Below the pieces are notes generated by a model, which saw only the letters and a program-made list of their open reading frames with translations, did no database searches and was not told the origin of the DNA. From the NCBI GenBank assembly GCA_001630475.1, contig KV419410.1, forward strand, positions 310,001-374,000: a DNA stretch of 64,000 bases, given 5' to 3'. The DNA is from Sistotremastrum niveocremeum HHB9708. Lineage: Eukaryota; Basidiomycota; Agaricomycetes; Sistotremastrales; Sistotremastraceae. Position 1 is the first letter of the stretch, and the number at the start of each line of letters is the position of its first letter. A program made the position numbers and the translations under genes. Of the stretch, positions 24,111 through 35,753 are shown piece after piece.

Positions 24111-25959
24111 ATGGCTCTGCCCGTCACCTTTAGTCCGCCTCTCTTCCTCCAACGACAAGCATGGCTCATCCGCACAATCAGACAAGAATCTCCTTCTTCT
24201 GTGATTCCACCCAAGCCTCGATGGCACCGTGCTAAACTCGCTCTAGTTACTCGACATAGGCTGTGGCGAAGGCGCCCTCCTAGCCTGTCTTTCTCTCCCC
24301 TCATCAACTCTCCCTTACACTCTCCCTCCATACCTCGGTCCCTTACAACCCTTTGACGAAATTCATTTGAAGAGAATTGCAGGACTCGATCTATCAGCTG
24401 ATGATCTCGCGAGCGCCATCACCGAAACCGCGCCTTCCTCGCCTCCTGATGAATCTCATACGCACGAATTCTCGCTCGGTCCAATGCGTTGGGAAGAGAC
24501 AGAAGTGAATATCTACCACGGGGATTTCCAAGATCCAAATCCCTCATTCATATACTCCCCTCAAAACAAAACAGGTTACGAATGTATAGTCTCCACCGAA
24601 GTGTACGCCTCTCCCATTTTTCCCATCTCAGTACTCAAGTCGCGTAGAATCGAACATCTAGAGCCTGATACATTACCCCTCTTCGCCCCCATCCTCCTAG
24701 GACACTACCGCCCCCGTCTCCTCCTCCTCACAACCCCAAACTACACATACAATCAACGATTCACCCCTCCCCACCTCCCATCCCCCAGCGGAATACCCGA
24801 TCCTACACATCGGACGGATAGAATGTTCAGACATCCTGATCATAAATTCGAGTGGACAGAGGAGGAATGGAGGGATTGGTGTGTGGGGGCTGCTGAGAGG
24901 TGGGGATACGAAGTTGAGATTGGAGGAGTTGGGAAGTGTGTTGAGGTTGATGAATGGGGACGCGATGAGAGTATTGGATACGCGAGTCAAACAGCTCTAT
25001 TCCGACTCACCTCCCCTGCACCTTCCTATTCCCCACCCACAAGAAAAGGAAAAGAACACGTCCTCCTCGCGCATCACATCCACACCCCCCATCCATCATC
25101 CCGAAATCCCCACCCAGCGGAGGAGATATTAGAAGGTGTAAGGAGACAGATGAAGCTTTGGAATGTTGCGGAGATGACGGTGCAGGAGGTGTGGGCGCAG
25201 CATGAGATTAGTATTCTTTGTGGAGGGGATGTCGTTGCGCTGTTGGATGCTATACACAATTCTTCCAATTCTTCCAATTCCTGCTCCTCCTCTTCCGATC
25301 CTTCTGGTCCTTCTGGTCCTTCTGGTTCATCTCAACCTTCCAGTGCCGAGCTGACCACCTCAGTAACCGAAACGGTCAGCGAGACCAGAGGTGGGAACGG
25401 CCACGGCGATGCAAACGGCGATGCAGACGGTACCGACCACGGGATAAAGGAAGAGGAAGCTGAATGGGAGATCGACACATCAAACAAGAAGAAGGAAGAC
25501 ACGATCTGGGAAATCGTGCTGAGGAATAAGAAGTATGTTCCTGAAGAGAGGACGTCTGTATGGACTGATGCCGGTTCTTCTTCTTTTGGGTTGCCGAGGG
25601 ATGGGGAGGGGTATGACGAAGACGAAGATGAGGAAGAGGAAGAACGGGAGGAACGGGAGGAACGGGAGTGGACACGTCCACTCGATCCGGAGTTTTCAGC
25701 AGCCGAACATGGATTCGTAACTGAAACTGACGGCGCCGACCACACTAGTGAAGAGAACGGGTGGGGCTGGGGCACCAATCCTTCCAGTGGATGGACAACA
25801 GAGCCGACACCAACAGAGCCGACGCCGACACCATCTAGAACGTCGCCCGACATCGACCTTGAGCGAACCGACGAGAGCACTGGTGTTTCATGGAGCGGCG
25901 TGGCAGGTAAACAAGAAGATGTATCCACATCCCCGTCCACGTCCACGGCGTGGAGTTAG
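24111..25959 (+). CDS. HEN1-type small-RNA 2'-O-methyltransferase with long acidic tail
   Basis: Exons 24111-24200, 24247-24602 and 24648-25959 give 585 residues. The start MALPVTFSPPLFLQRQAWL has the F-x-P-P entry of HEN1. The SAM motif LLDIGCGEGALLACL is restored by the first intron. The metal-binding motif E-V-I-E-H (residues 148-152) is rebuilt across the second intron, and FRHPDHKFEW (about 209-218) supplies the next histidine. Together these are the E-E-H-H set that marks HEN1/HENMT1, which methylates the 3'-terminal ribose of small RNAs. Residues about 290-585 are unlike the family: Ser/Pro/Gly repeats, then acidic runs (EDEDEEEEEREEREERE) and a Thr/Pro-rich end. That tail is probably disordered. 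The enzyme call is strong; its RNA substrate in this fungus is unknown. Confidence 0.85.
25258..25332 (+). repeat. Coding minisatellite in the HEN1 tail
   Basis: Two short tandem runs sit side by side: ttcttccaa repeated to encode NSSNSSNS, then ccttctggt repeated to encode PSGPSGPSG. A further run near 25646-25669 repeats cgggaggaa to encode EREEREERE. Such runs expand and contract easily, so tail length may vary between strains. Confidence 0.7.
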
Positions 25960-27861
25960 GATTTCATTCGGGGACGCTACGACGGCCACGCCGCCACGAT
26001 CTTTGGAAGCGGGAGCACGGGACTCTGGGAGCGCGACCGCGAAGATGAGTGGCGATGGCATGGCACGGTATCATGGCATGTCATCTACCGAGCTCACGTC
26101 TTATTACCGCATGTACGAGTACGAGTAGACAAGCCGTCAATGTATCCTTCTCAAGTTCCGTATCATGATACAGACTTAAGTATGCTAAGTCTATGTCTCG
26201 GCAGATACAAAGTCTCTCAGGCACAGTCCTGTACGAAGTACTGTAGTAAACAAAGACGCGACGAACGTGCTCGATTCAAATTCCCACGCCCGATATTGCC
26301 GTCCGAGTCCACTATTGATGTCGAAGAGTGAATTTTGATTTCCCTGTGAGTTTGCACTAAAATGAGTGTCAATGCTTTGCACTACTAAGTACTCACATTG
26401 ACATCCCCTACATTTTGTGGTTCCCTCAATTTGACAACGGCTCGACACTTACTACTTAAGTACTCAAGACTAGTACTGTACTCAATATTCGACATTCACT
26501 TACCCGTTACGACTTGAACACAATTTGCAGGTAAGCACCCACTGTTCAACCTGCCAGAGAGCCATCGGAACTCACCGGTACATCGAAGGACATTGACAGC
26601 TAGCTGTGACCTACTGGCCGTGCGCTTGCGCCTCCCATATGCCATGATTATCCCTGTGACCATTAACACGGTTCTGTCTCTCAGAATCAGACTGCAAGTC
26701 CTACTCGATCCAAGATCTCTCAATCATTCGCTCTTTCTATGATATCTATATTATCAACTTCCTGCGCAGCGCACCCTTGGACTCTCAGAGTACCTTCATA
26801 CAAACTCCAATCGATGCAAATGAATACCGTGTCCAGTGATTTGGGTCTTGTCGATCTCTTTGAAAGAGGAATCCGGAATAGCTGGTAATTTCGACCTCGA
26901 AGGGTGCCAAGATAAATTTGAAGGCAGGACTAGCTTGAGAATGCCATGGCCTTAGGTGAGAGGGCATTAATTGCGAGTTTGCGACTCCTGATTATTATAA
27001 TGCTGAAAATTATGCAATGCAGTGGACAGGGACGACTGTTCGCTCGGCCTACTCTGTCAGATGCATCATGCATGTATCCAAGCATCACAACTTTCTCTGG
27101 CACTTTCATCAATATTGTACGCAATCTTCAAGTTCGTATACACTCATCTCTCAGGAAAGTCTCCTTTCTCGTCTGACCGTGTGCGAACCTCTCAGCCGTT
27201 TCTTGTCCTGAATTACTGGTAATGGTGCTGGGCTTGTTCACGACCAACTTGTTCACGACGACTTCTGTTTGCCGCACCGTACTGTAGCAGCATAGCTCTC
27301 AAGTTCTACCTCCGTTACAATCATCACGGCCACAGATCTCTTTTCAGCACGCACGTCTGGTTTTCCTCGACCCCCGGCTCTGGTTTTGTGTAGTTCGCAA
27401 CGCGAAAGTAACCCCTGCAGTCCTTCACTATGTCTACTGGGGCTACTACCACTACAAAGGAGCAAGTGCAAGCCTCACTGCAAGGTCTATGGCAGATGTT
27501 CAATACTGAATCTAATGTATACACAATCAATTCTATGATAAGAGTGTACATGATGTTTATAGTGTATGGTAGAGAGATAAATCAGTCAAACGAGCGTCGC
27601 TCCCCTGTATGATGATTGCCCCGCGTAGTATTTGCCAAATCAGGTCAAGAAAACCAGGGACGTCGACAACTCGGAGCTCTGGTGTTCAACGGGAAGGATG
27701 AGGTGAGCTGAGGCAGCATTCGTTAGTAACTAGACAGACAGACGAAGAGGATAAAAACATACTCAGTAAAGAAAGCCACATTGAACAAGGTTTCTGACCG
27801 TCGGCCCCACACCACAAGTGATCCAGCGCAGAACTGGCCTGGTCATGCCTCTCGACATGGA

Positions 27862-27957
27862 CCAAGTTAGTATGCTTTCGCATAAGCCAGTCCCGAATTA
27901 ATCTCCACATGCATTGCAATAGCGAACTACCACAAAGCACGATCGGCGCACACAAGA
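27862..27957. repeat. Diverged repeat, copy 1
   Basis: Contains the 18-bp word atgctttcgcataagcca at 27872-27889, identical to copy 2. Flanks resemble copy 2 more loosely, ending in a shared cga..gcgcaca. Confidence 0.5.
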
Positions 27958-28074
27958 CCGCCCAAAGGCAGCCCTATGAGAGAGGGGTGTAGGGAACGAG
28001 GACATGTCGCCTAGAGAGAGAGAGAGAGAGTAGCACTATCAGCACGAGTGGCCCGGGGGCGTCTGGATGACAGG

Positions 28075-28157
28075 CCCGGTTAACATGCTTTCGCATAAGC
28101 CACACACTAGTCGTTGCCCGCTTTCGCAAAGCAACGACGTACGAATGCGCACATCCA
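28075..28157. repeat. Diverged repeat, copy 2
   Basis: Shares the 18-bp word with copy 1 at 28085-28102, 213 bp further on and in the same orientation. It also contains a nearby ctttcgcaaag palindrome-like word at about 28119. Confidence 0.5.
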
Positions 28158-28898
28158 ACAGTGGGGAGGGCTGTTGGATGGGGGAGGTGGGAGTACGGGG
28201 AAGAGATGGGGAGCGGAGTCTGTATGACTTGCTGGACATGTAGCAGGGCTCGGTGATTCGGGTGAAGGCGAGCTGAAGGGGGCAAACAACAGCAAACAAG
28301 CCCCCACTCCGAGTCACCGATTGCTTGCCAGTTTCTTTCTTTGTAACTTGGCAACGATGTACTCGTATTTTCGAGAGTGGAATGTAAGGGTAACTTAGTC
28401 ACAATTATGCTGATTGACTACGAATGAGACGAAAATGCTAGTACAGCTGGTTTGAGCTCTGAGGCGATCGAGTCGGTCGGTCTACGCGCTTACAGTTGAA
28501 GATTTGAATGACTCGCCGGTTCAGTCATCTACCGCGACCCAAAATAAAGACCGGAGAGGCCCAGTTTTGGCATAAAGCCGATAGCGTTTTCCAACCAGAG
28601 TCCGAAACCGTGGCAAGGCGACCGAAATCTGTAGGACTGTGGGACACGGCGCTAGTACCCGCAAAACCACTGCCAGGGAAGAGCAGAGTTGTGATTTTTT
28701 GGAGCGGATTATGTAGTTACAGACTCTTTTACAGTTCTACTTCGTGATAGGCATGTATGTACCAATGTATGTACTGGCGATCGATGATCAAAGGCGTGGC
28801 GCGATTATCCGCCACTCAAGAAAAACAGAACATAATTACGCAAACCTCTATACAGGCACCAGACAGCAATTAGACATTCCCCAATGACCAGTGACCAA

Positions 28899-30789
28899 TC
28901 AAGGCAACGGCTGGCCAGTACTATGGACCCGATGCATAGACTGCGACGCTAACCGAGGAGGGAAAGGCGTCTTCTTCGCTTGCACCGTCTTGATTTTACC
29001 CATCTCGCGCACGAAGGACGTTCCCCAATAAGCCGCGGAGTATTTGTCAACATACTACATTACCAGTCAGGAACACGCGAATGGCTTGACAAGAGAAGGA
29101 TGGCGTACCTTGAAAAGTTTACGATGGTTCTCAGCACGTACGTCCGCTTCCATCGTCACCGCTTCATACAGCGAATCAGCTACCTGCTGTGAATCCCATG
29201 GGTTGACGACTAGTGATCCGTTCAAACTTTGAGCGGCGCCTGCGAATTCTGATATGATCATCACGCCTTGTCTCTTCTGCTGACAAGCGATATACTCGTA
29301 TGACACCTGTTCACCATTAGTCAACCCAACCTCAACATTCAGGGAGAGAGGGACGTACGAGATTCATGCCGTCTCGTGTAGATGATACGAGGCAGATATC
29401 GCTGACGGCATATAGAGCGCATAATTCGTCAAAGGGCAATGATTTATGCATGAAGTGAATAGGCATAAAGTCCACCGTTCCGAACCGACCGTTGATTCGG
29501 CCGACGAGTTCGTTAACTGTTGAGCGAAGATTCTGATATTCTTCGACATCTTGCCGTGAGGGAACGGCGAGTTGGACAAGGACGATCTATGTGCAGGATG
29601 AGTTGAGTTGGAGATATGAGGGTGGAGAGAGCGATTGACCTTGCCGATCCATTCGGGGTGTTGAGTGAGGAAGAGTTCGAGTGCGTGCAGCTTTTGAGGT
29701 ACGCCTTTGATGTAGTCCAGACGATCTACACCGACGATGACTTTGCAGCCCTGGAACCTTTGCTCGAGGGCGGCGATTCTGGCCTTCACAGTCGGCTTTT
29801 CGACACCCTGCGTTCAATGTCAACATTCTGCAAACACTATGAGCCGGACAACACCAACCTCGACGAAAGTGGAGGGATCGATGCCAATGGGGAAGGTCCC
29901 GACGTGAGCGAGGCGGCCCTCGAACTCGACGCCGTTGGGCATCGTGGGTAGACCGAGGATACGCGTGCATGATGAGAGGAAGTGACGGGCGTAGTCGTAA
30001 GTGTGGAATCCAATCAAGTCGCAGTGCAAGACGCCAACGAGAATTTCTCGGCGCACAGGCAATATGCTATAAGACGGATGAGCCACGAGTCACTCGCAAA
30101 CGAAATGCGAAAACTCGCCGATAAATTTCGCTACTAGGGAAAGGAGTGTGGAGGAAGAAGCCGATTTTGATGTTTGATATTCTTTCAGACACAACGGGAG
30201 CACCGCCAGAGATACCCTCCGTCACTCTGTCCAACTCCTGTTTGGTGATTTCGCCTTTGGACGCCGATCCACTGATGAGGCCACGGAGGAGCATGGGGAG
30301 AAGCATAAGGTGGTAATCCTGGACCCAAACCATGTCCCCATCTCTCAACTGCGACCTAACAGTTTCAGCGAAACGCAAGTTGGCTTCCCTATAAGCAAGC
30401 CAATGCTCCTCGTCGAAATTCATCTCGCCAGGATGATAGTGGAAAAGCGGCCAAAGGATCGAATTGGAGAAACCATTATAATGTCTGTCCGCGACATCGT
30501 CTGTGAGATAGACGGCTTGACAAGCGAACTCGTCATGGAGGCGTTTATCGACCAAAGGTCGGTCTTTGGGAGGAATGAAAAAGCCAGGCCATCCGATCCA
30601 GGTGAATGACATGGATTTCTTGCATCCGGAAAGAGCAGACACCAGTCCGCCAGAGGACATCTTGAAGTGATACTCTCCCTTGGCATCTTTGGAGATGGTG
30701 ATGGGTAGTCGGTTAGAGACTACGATGAGGCGTTGGGTGGAACCGAATTCCATGTCTGAGAGGGTGGGGGACAACTCGGATGTAGGCAT
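28899..30789 (-). CDS. TPS1: Trehalose-6-phosphate synthase
   Basis: The start at 30789 gives MPTSELSPTLSDMEFGSTQR, then RLIVVSNRLPITISKD (glycosyltransferase-20 opening), FTWIGWPGF, NSILWPLFHYHPGEMNF, MVWVQDYHLMLLPMLLR and GFFLHTPFPSSEIYR. The second domain has LIGFHTYDYARHFLSSCTRI, VGVDRLDYIKGVPQKLHALE and the UDP-glucose end SRDGMNL with VSYEYIACQQ. All are hallmarks of the UDP-forming synthase, without a phosphatase domain. The last exon is spliced to YVDKYSAAYWGTSFVREMGK and ends in TGQPLP. The enzyme makes trehalose 6-phosphate from UDP-glucose and glucose 6-phosphate in the cytosol, for stress protection and control of glycolysis. Several introns of about 50 bp interrupt it. Confidence 0.93.
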
Positions 30790-31417
30790 TGTGGTGATGA
30801 AGCTAGTGTCTTATACGCAACGGTGAAGCAACGGTGAATCGCCGAGAGCAGAAAGGAAGGTTTGGAATCTGAGTCTGATCAGACGGATTGGGAGTAGCTA
30901 GCAAATTTTGATGCCGCCGACTATGAACGGTATGCGCGAATTTCGACAAGTGGGAGAATACACGTGAAAATTGGCGTGCGCGACACTAGAGGCCTTTGTG
31001 CTCGTCGTCGTCGTCGTTGTAGAGAAGAAAAGGAGGCGAGTAATGTAAATGAGCTCTGACGCACTTGAAGCGTACACTCGTCATCACGGGTTCCAGGACC
31101 CGAGCCGGCGCTACACCGACGCACGGTGCTCAGAACCCTCTCTATGCCATCACCGACATCAGTCCGCACACTCTGACACATCCTCGGAGATTTCAAGATA
31201 TCGCAACTTCCACAGCACTCGACTCTCCTGGAACATCGCTCAAAAATCCACAATATTCACGTCGGGATCATGAACATGATCATAGCGACGATCTTCCGAG
31301 ATTGACATCATCTTATCTCCGTCTAGGTCCGAGTCGTCACGAGGATGTCACGTGCTTACCAAACACTGTCACAAACATCATCCTGGAGACCAACGTCCGC
31401 CACCTGCAGAGCACGCG
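30790..31417. other. Divergent promoter region of TPS1 and CENP-C
   Basis: This 628-bp region separates two divergent starts. A short cgtcgtcgtcgtcg run lies near 31003. I saw no clear TATA box. An open frame at 31065-31442 in another phase is not supported by any conserved block. Confidence 0.45.
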
Positions 31418-33614
31418 ATGTCTCAGCGGAACAGCAGTGTAGGGCCAAGCAATACAAGGAGAGGTCCTCAGAGAAATCATCTACCTTTCAGGGCGGATGA
31501 CCTCAATCATGGAAAGTAAGCGCTGTTTCTTGTGCAGGATTCAACCTGCTCACCCCTGCTCAAAGGAAGACTGGGAAAGCTGTCAAGGAAGTTCAGAGGG
31601 ATTCAGATGATCTTGAACCGTTTGATCAGGTTATGAGTCAAGCCGACTATGCTACGCCTCCGAAGAAAGCTACAAATGGTCGAAACAAAGGGAAAGGGCG
31701 GGATCCCACGCCTATTGTGGAAGAGGAGGATGAGGAGGAAGGCGACGGGACTGTATCGATGGAGCTCGATGATGAGGAGGATGAAGAAGGTGTGCCTCAT
31801 GTCTACCCTCCAGTTGAAAGATCTAATCGTGGGGCACACTACAGGAACGCCAACGCAGTATTTCAAGAACACCAGAAGTATATGCTTCGTCTCTAGGCTT
31901 GATACATCCTAATCACAACTTATCTAGGACCATCAGGACCCAACAGTGCCCTGGGTGTAGGATCAGCTGGAAATCGACTACCACGACAAGCAGATGTTGA
32001 TTTTGATAGTGTTCCCAATCCCTCTCCACGTCCCCGCCGCGTTAGCACTCCCGCACCCCGTTCTTTCATCGCTGGAGACGAACTGGACGACGAAGAAGTT
32101 CTCACTCCTCAAGATGCCCTGGGCGACGCAGGCCTTGCTCCTCTCGGTGAAGAAGATCAGAATGAATCAGCGAACCAGGATCACGACATGAGCTATTCCA
32201 ATCTCGACTCCGTATACGAGACTCTGCCACCCTCCGCTCGTAAATCTTCTCGTCCTTCAGAGGCATCGGAAAATATCGCTATGGACTCGGAAGAGGAAGC
32301 AGAGCCTGAACCCATTGTTGCTCGACCTCGCCTCGCACGCACGCCCGTCCCTGAACGACGCCAAGAAGAACCAGATTCTGTCATGGAAGAAGCTCCTCCC
32401 TCCTCTCCTCCAGAAAGTCACTCAGCCCAGAGGAGTCGAACTCCCAATCAAGATGATTATCCGCCAGACGATAATCCCCCCGAAGCACATGAACATCAAG
32501 ACGAGCCGGAGGAAGATGCCGTCCCACCATCGTCCGATCAGGAGAACGAGGAACCTGTCAAAAAAGTTGTTAGTAAAGAGAAGAAGAAGAAGCAACCGGA
32601 GCCTCGAGCGAAGAAACAGGCGGCGGCGAAACGACCTCGGAAAGCCTTGCAAAATCGTATGTTCTTCATTCATCTAAAGTAGGTCTTGGATTCTGAACTC
32701 CATCACCAGTATCTCCGGAGCCGGAAGAGACAGAAGGTCTCCGGCGAGGGAAGAGATTGCGCTACGCCCCTCTCGAATACTGGCGCTGCGAAAAAGTTGT
32801 TTACGGCCGACGAGAATCTGGCAGACACGTTGTTCCTATCATCAAAGAAATCGTTCGACTACCAAAGGAGGAGCCAGCTCCTATTTCAAACAAGCCTAGG
32901 AGTAAAAGAGGACCTAGTAGTCGTCGAAGTCAAAGTGTCACCAAAGGCCATGATGATGACGAACGAGAGGTTATACATATACCCGCAGAGGTTCCCGAGG
33001 CAGGCTGGGATGAAAAAACAGAGCCTTACGGTGTGGTGCTAGATTATACCTCTGGTGTCGAGGTCAAACGCAGTGAGTGTCTTGATTCGCTACTCTTTTC
33101 ACGCCTGATGTTGTTCTTTAGGGGTCGCATTCACTTCCGCTATGATTAAACCTGAAAAAGCTGCTGGAGCAGAATATTCATACCAGAAAATATTCGGTGA
33201 CGGCAATTTCATGGCAGCTGGCCAGCTTGAGATCCCTCCAAAGTCTGCGAAGCCTGCTAAATCAACAAGAGACAATACCTATGTGAGACGCAGTGATTGT
33301 GCTACATCTTACTATGTCATACTGATTTTTTTGTTCCTCAGATATTCTACTTGATCGAAGGTGCTGTCCAATTCAAGGTACACCGCACAAGTTATATTCT
33401 AGCGCCTGGCGGTACCTTTATCGTTCCGCGAGGTAAGCTATTCCCTTTTCTCGCAGTGAATATTTGCGAACTCATGACTGGTCGAATAGGCAACATGTAC
33501 TACATCGAAAACATCGGTCAACGGGACGCTAAATTATTCTTCGCGCAGGCGAGGAAAATTCCAGCTGAGGAAGACGATGCGATATTATCACAAACACAGT
33601 CCCAGAATCAGTAG
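31418..33614 (+). CDS. Centromere protein C (CENP-C/Mif2) with cupin
   Basis: Exon 1 reads MSQRNSSVGPSNTRRGPQ then HLPFRADDLNHGK. A 50-bp intron joins it to KTGKAVKEVQRDSDDLEPFD, giving the Mif2 N-terminal block (RKTG..V). The middle is acidic and Pro-rich with basic patches (KKKKQPEPRAKKQAAAKRP). The CENP-C motif is RRGKRLRYAPLEYWRCEKV, which contacts the CENP-A nucleosome. The C-terminus is the cupin dimerisation domain: GVVLDYTSGVEVKR, MAAGQLEIPPKSAKP, IFYLIEGAVQFKVHRTSY and LAPGGTFIVPRGNMYYIENI. It ends in TQSQNQ at 33614. This protein builds the inner kinetochore by linking CENP-A nucleosomes to the Mis12 complex. The family is very secure; the first exon boundary is inferred. Confidence 0.9.
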
Positions 33615-33779
33615 TGACACTCCGGCTGTCTGGGTTTGTCCTTTCCATTCCTTTCAGATTGAAGGTGTATTTTTTCTATCTTCTATCTTCTATCATTGTA
33701 TCCATCGTAATTTGTACAAATCAATTTTTATGGAAGTAGTTCGACGGCTTCGGAAAATGGTTGCGGAGGACCACTAATG

Positions 33780-34684
33780 TCACATCGATGCCGAGTATTC
33801 TTCGTCTACCGACTCCATGAAGGCTAGGAGCTGTGCGCATTGATAAACAAACTCATCAATGTTTAGAACAACAAGCCACGTACAGTCTCGTGGCGTTTCT
33901 TGCCGAGAGCCTTTCCCGGAACGGTTTTGAGACGCTCGTGTATATGAATCAGTTTATCAGAGAAATGTTGGATGGAAGACTTGACATGGAGAGGATCATC
34001 TGTAGGGGTATGCAGAGGACTAAGAGACCCATTAGCAATCCATCATTTATTTTCTTGATAGAGTCACAGACCTATTGGTCGTCGTGCCATATGCGGCACA
34101 GCGCAAAATACCTAAAAGGCGTAACATCATCAGACTCTGCGCGCATTGATTAAAGTAGGACGTACCAAAGGCACCAATGGCGTCCAAACGATCCGCGTCC
34201 TGCACACAGTGCAGCTCGACCGAACTCTGATGCCACTCGCTCCATAATCCAGCCTTCCTTAACTTGCTCTCGTTACTCCAGCTCACATTATCCACAATTC
34301 GCGCGATATGCTTCGCTCGTCCATCCGATATCAGGTCAACATGGCCCTTGACTGATTCGAAGAATGGGAGGAAGAACGCGTACGGATCAGAGGCTTCGGC
34401 TGCTGATACGTATTTTTTGTCGAGCACATCGTGGAGAAGCGCGGCTAGTTCGATGGTCAGGAGGTTCGGATTGGATGAGGGGTCTAATTTGCGTGCTATG
34501 GCAAGGGCTGTTCGGCGGACGCGCTGGACTGGGCGACTGGAGTGGATTTGAGCACTCCAATAAAATAGAGAAAAATCAGCGAACCATGGTAGCGATCGTG
34601 TGAAGGGTCGTATCTCTTCATAGCATCTTCCATGAGGGCTTCAGCAGCATTGATAACTTCTACTTCTTCAGGTGATGGATACAT
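33780..34684 (-). CDS. HD-domain metal-dependent phosphohydrolase
   Basis: The start at 34684 gives MYPSPEEVEVINAAEALMED and AMKRYDPSHDRYH, whose His lies in the first HD helix. A spliced exon continues RVRRTALAIARKLD and LAALLHDVLDKKYVSA with the namesake His-Asp pair. Further on is HIARIVDNVSWSNE and the second acidic motif VQDADRLDAIGAFG. The end is spliced to LLAFMESVDEEYSASM with TGA at 33780. This pattern fits the HD family of nucleotide or phosphate-ester hydrolases that use two metal ions (YedJ-like). The substrate is unknown. It starts 37 bp from the COQ9 start on the opposite strand. Confidence 0.78.
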
Positions 34685-34721
34685 TTCCCAGAGTTAGTAT
34701 TTGTCGGAGTTCGCCGACGCG

Positions 34722-35590
34722 ATGACTTCAAGGTTCGTCGAGTTCTCGCTCTCAGCTTCTTGAAAAGGTCGGTTTGGTAACTCAGATCTGTTTCAGAGCC
34801 ATACTACAGCATGCTCTTCCATTGATATCGACCCATGGCTTCACAAGGAAGACTCTGTCACTCGCGGTTATGCAATTGCCGAATCCGCATTCGCAACCCC
34901 TCTCAGAGACAGCCATCACGGCCTTGTTTGGAAATGGAGACGACGCGCGAAGAACACTTATTAATGGATGGCTGAAAGGAGGTCTCGAGGATATGCAACA
35001 TGGGAAGACGACGGGCGGTACTATGCAACATATCCTGAAACGGCGACTACGGTGGAACGAACCAGTGTTGGAGCACCTTCCTGAGGCGCGTCGATTTTGA
35101 TTTCATTTTGACGGCCATGAATTCTGACTGTGCCCAAAGGCGTTCGCATTACTTGTAGCACCGCAGCAAACTCTTCCTCGGTTGGATATCCGTCCAGCTA
35201 TCTCGCACGCTGCTTCAGTGGCAGATGAAGCATGCTATCTAACTTCCGATATTCCAGAAGTGAGTCTGGGCGTCTGGTTGGCTCCTCGAACGTGTCAGGA
35301 CTAACACGTCACGCATTAGGGAACGTCCTGGTATGTGCGGCGTGCGGTCATTGCATCGATATACACCGCGGCAGGTAAGTCCGCAAAAGCAAGCACGTTG
35401 AACGCAGCTCATGGGTGGACGTAATGCAGAACTTCATCAGATTACCTCACCACAAACGTCAGAAGCGTTTTTAGACGAACTGCTGGAAAAGTCGGAAAGC
35501 GTTCGCCGGGTGGTCGCTGAGAGCAGTCTGTTCGCTGAGTACGTTGGCAAAAGTTGGGGATCGCTTATCAAAAGTCGCGGAATCTTCTGA
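34722..35590 (+). CDS. COQ9: Ubiquinone biosynthesis protein COQ9
   Basis: The first exon appears to be only 11 bp (ATG ACT TCA AG), spliced by a 55-60 bp intron to RAILQHALPLISTHGF, which restores the typical COQ9 entry. Then come ETAITALFGNGDDARRTLIN and RLRWNEPVLEHLPEA. The lipid-binding helices follow: FALLVAPQQTLPRLDIRPAI, HAASVADEACYLTSD and SWYVRRAVIASIYTAAELHQ. The tail is EYVGKSWGSLIKSRGIF. COQ9 is a TetR-like lipid-binding protein that presents precursors to COQ7 in the mitochondrial ubiquinone complex. The intron after LPE (from about 35096) has no GT donor in the needed phase; a GC donor (gcgcgt) with the cccaaag acceptor keeps the frame. Confidence 0.85.
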
Positions 35591-35753
35591 TCTTAGATCT
35601 GGCGGGGTAACAGTCAACTCTAATCTAATCGGAGCGAGTGTAATACTTTTTGTAATGCAGCCAAACAAAACCAAGCAGAACCGTATGGAGCTTGTGATTC
35701 CCTGCGCGGACCCTGACTAGTTAGCCGTGCTCTCTTCACCGTCCACCACCACA

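Larger units (their letters stand above)
25960..28898. other. Gene-poor 2.9-kb region
   Basis: I see no convincing gene between HEN1 and TPS1. Open frames here are short and none matches a family. The stretch holds short words such as agtactgta and taagtact several times (for example 26228, 26381, 26455 and 26480), a GA microsatellite at 28013-28030, and the diverged repeat pair at 27862 and 28075. It may be decayed mobile-element DNA, but I cannot name a family. Confidence 0.4.

Noticed and set aside
28013-28030. GA dinucleotide run
   Set aside because: A simple 18-bp microsatellite with no sign of function.
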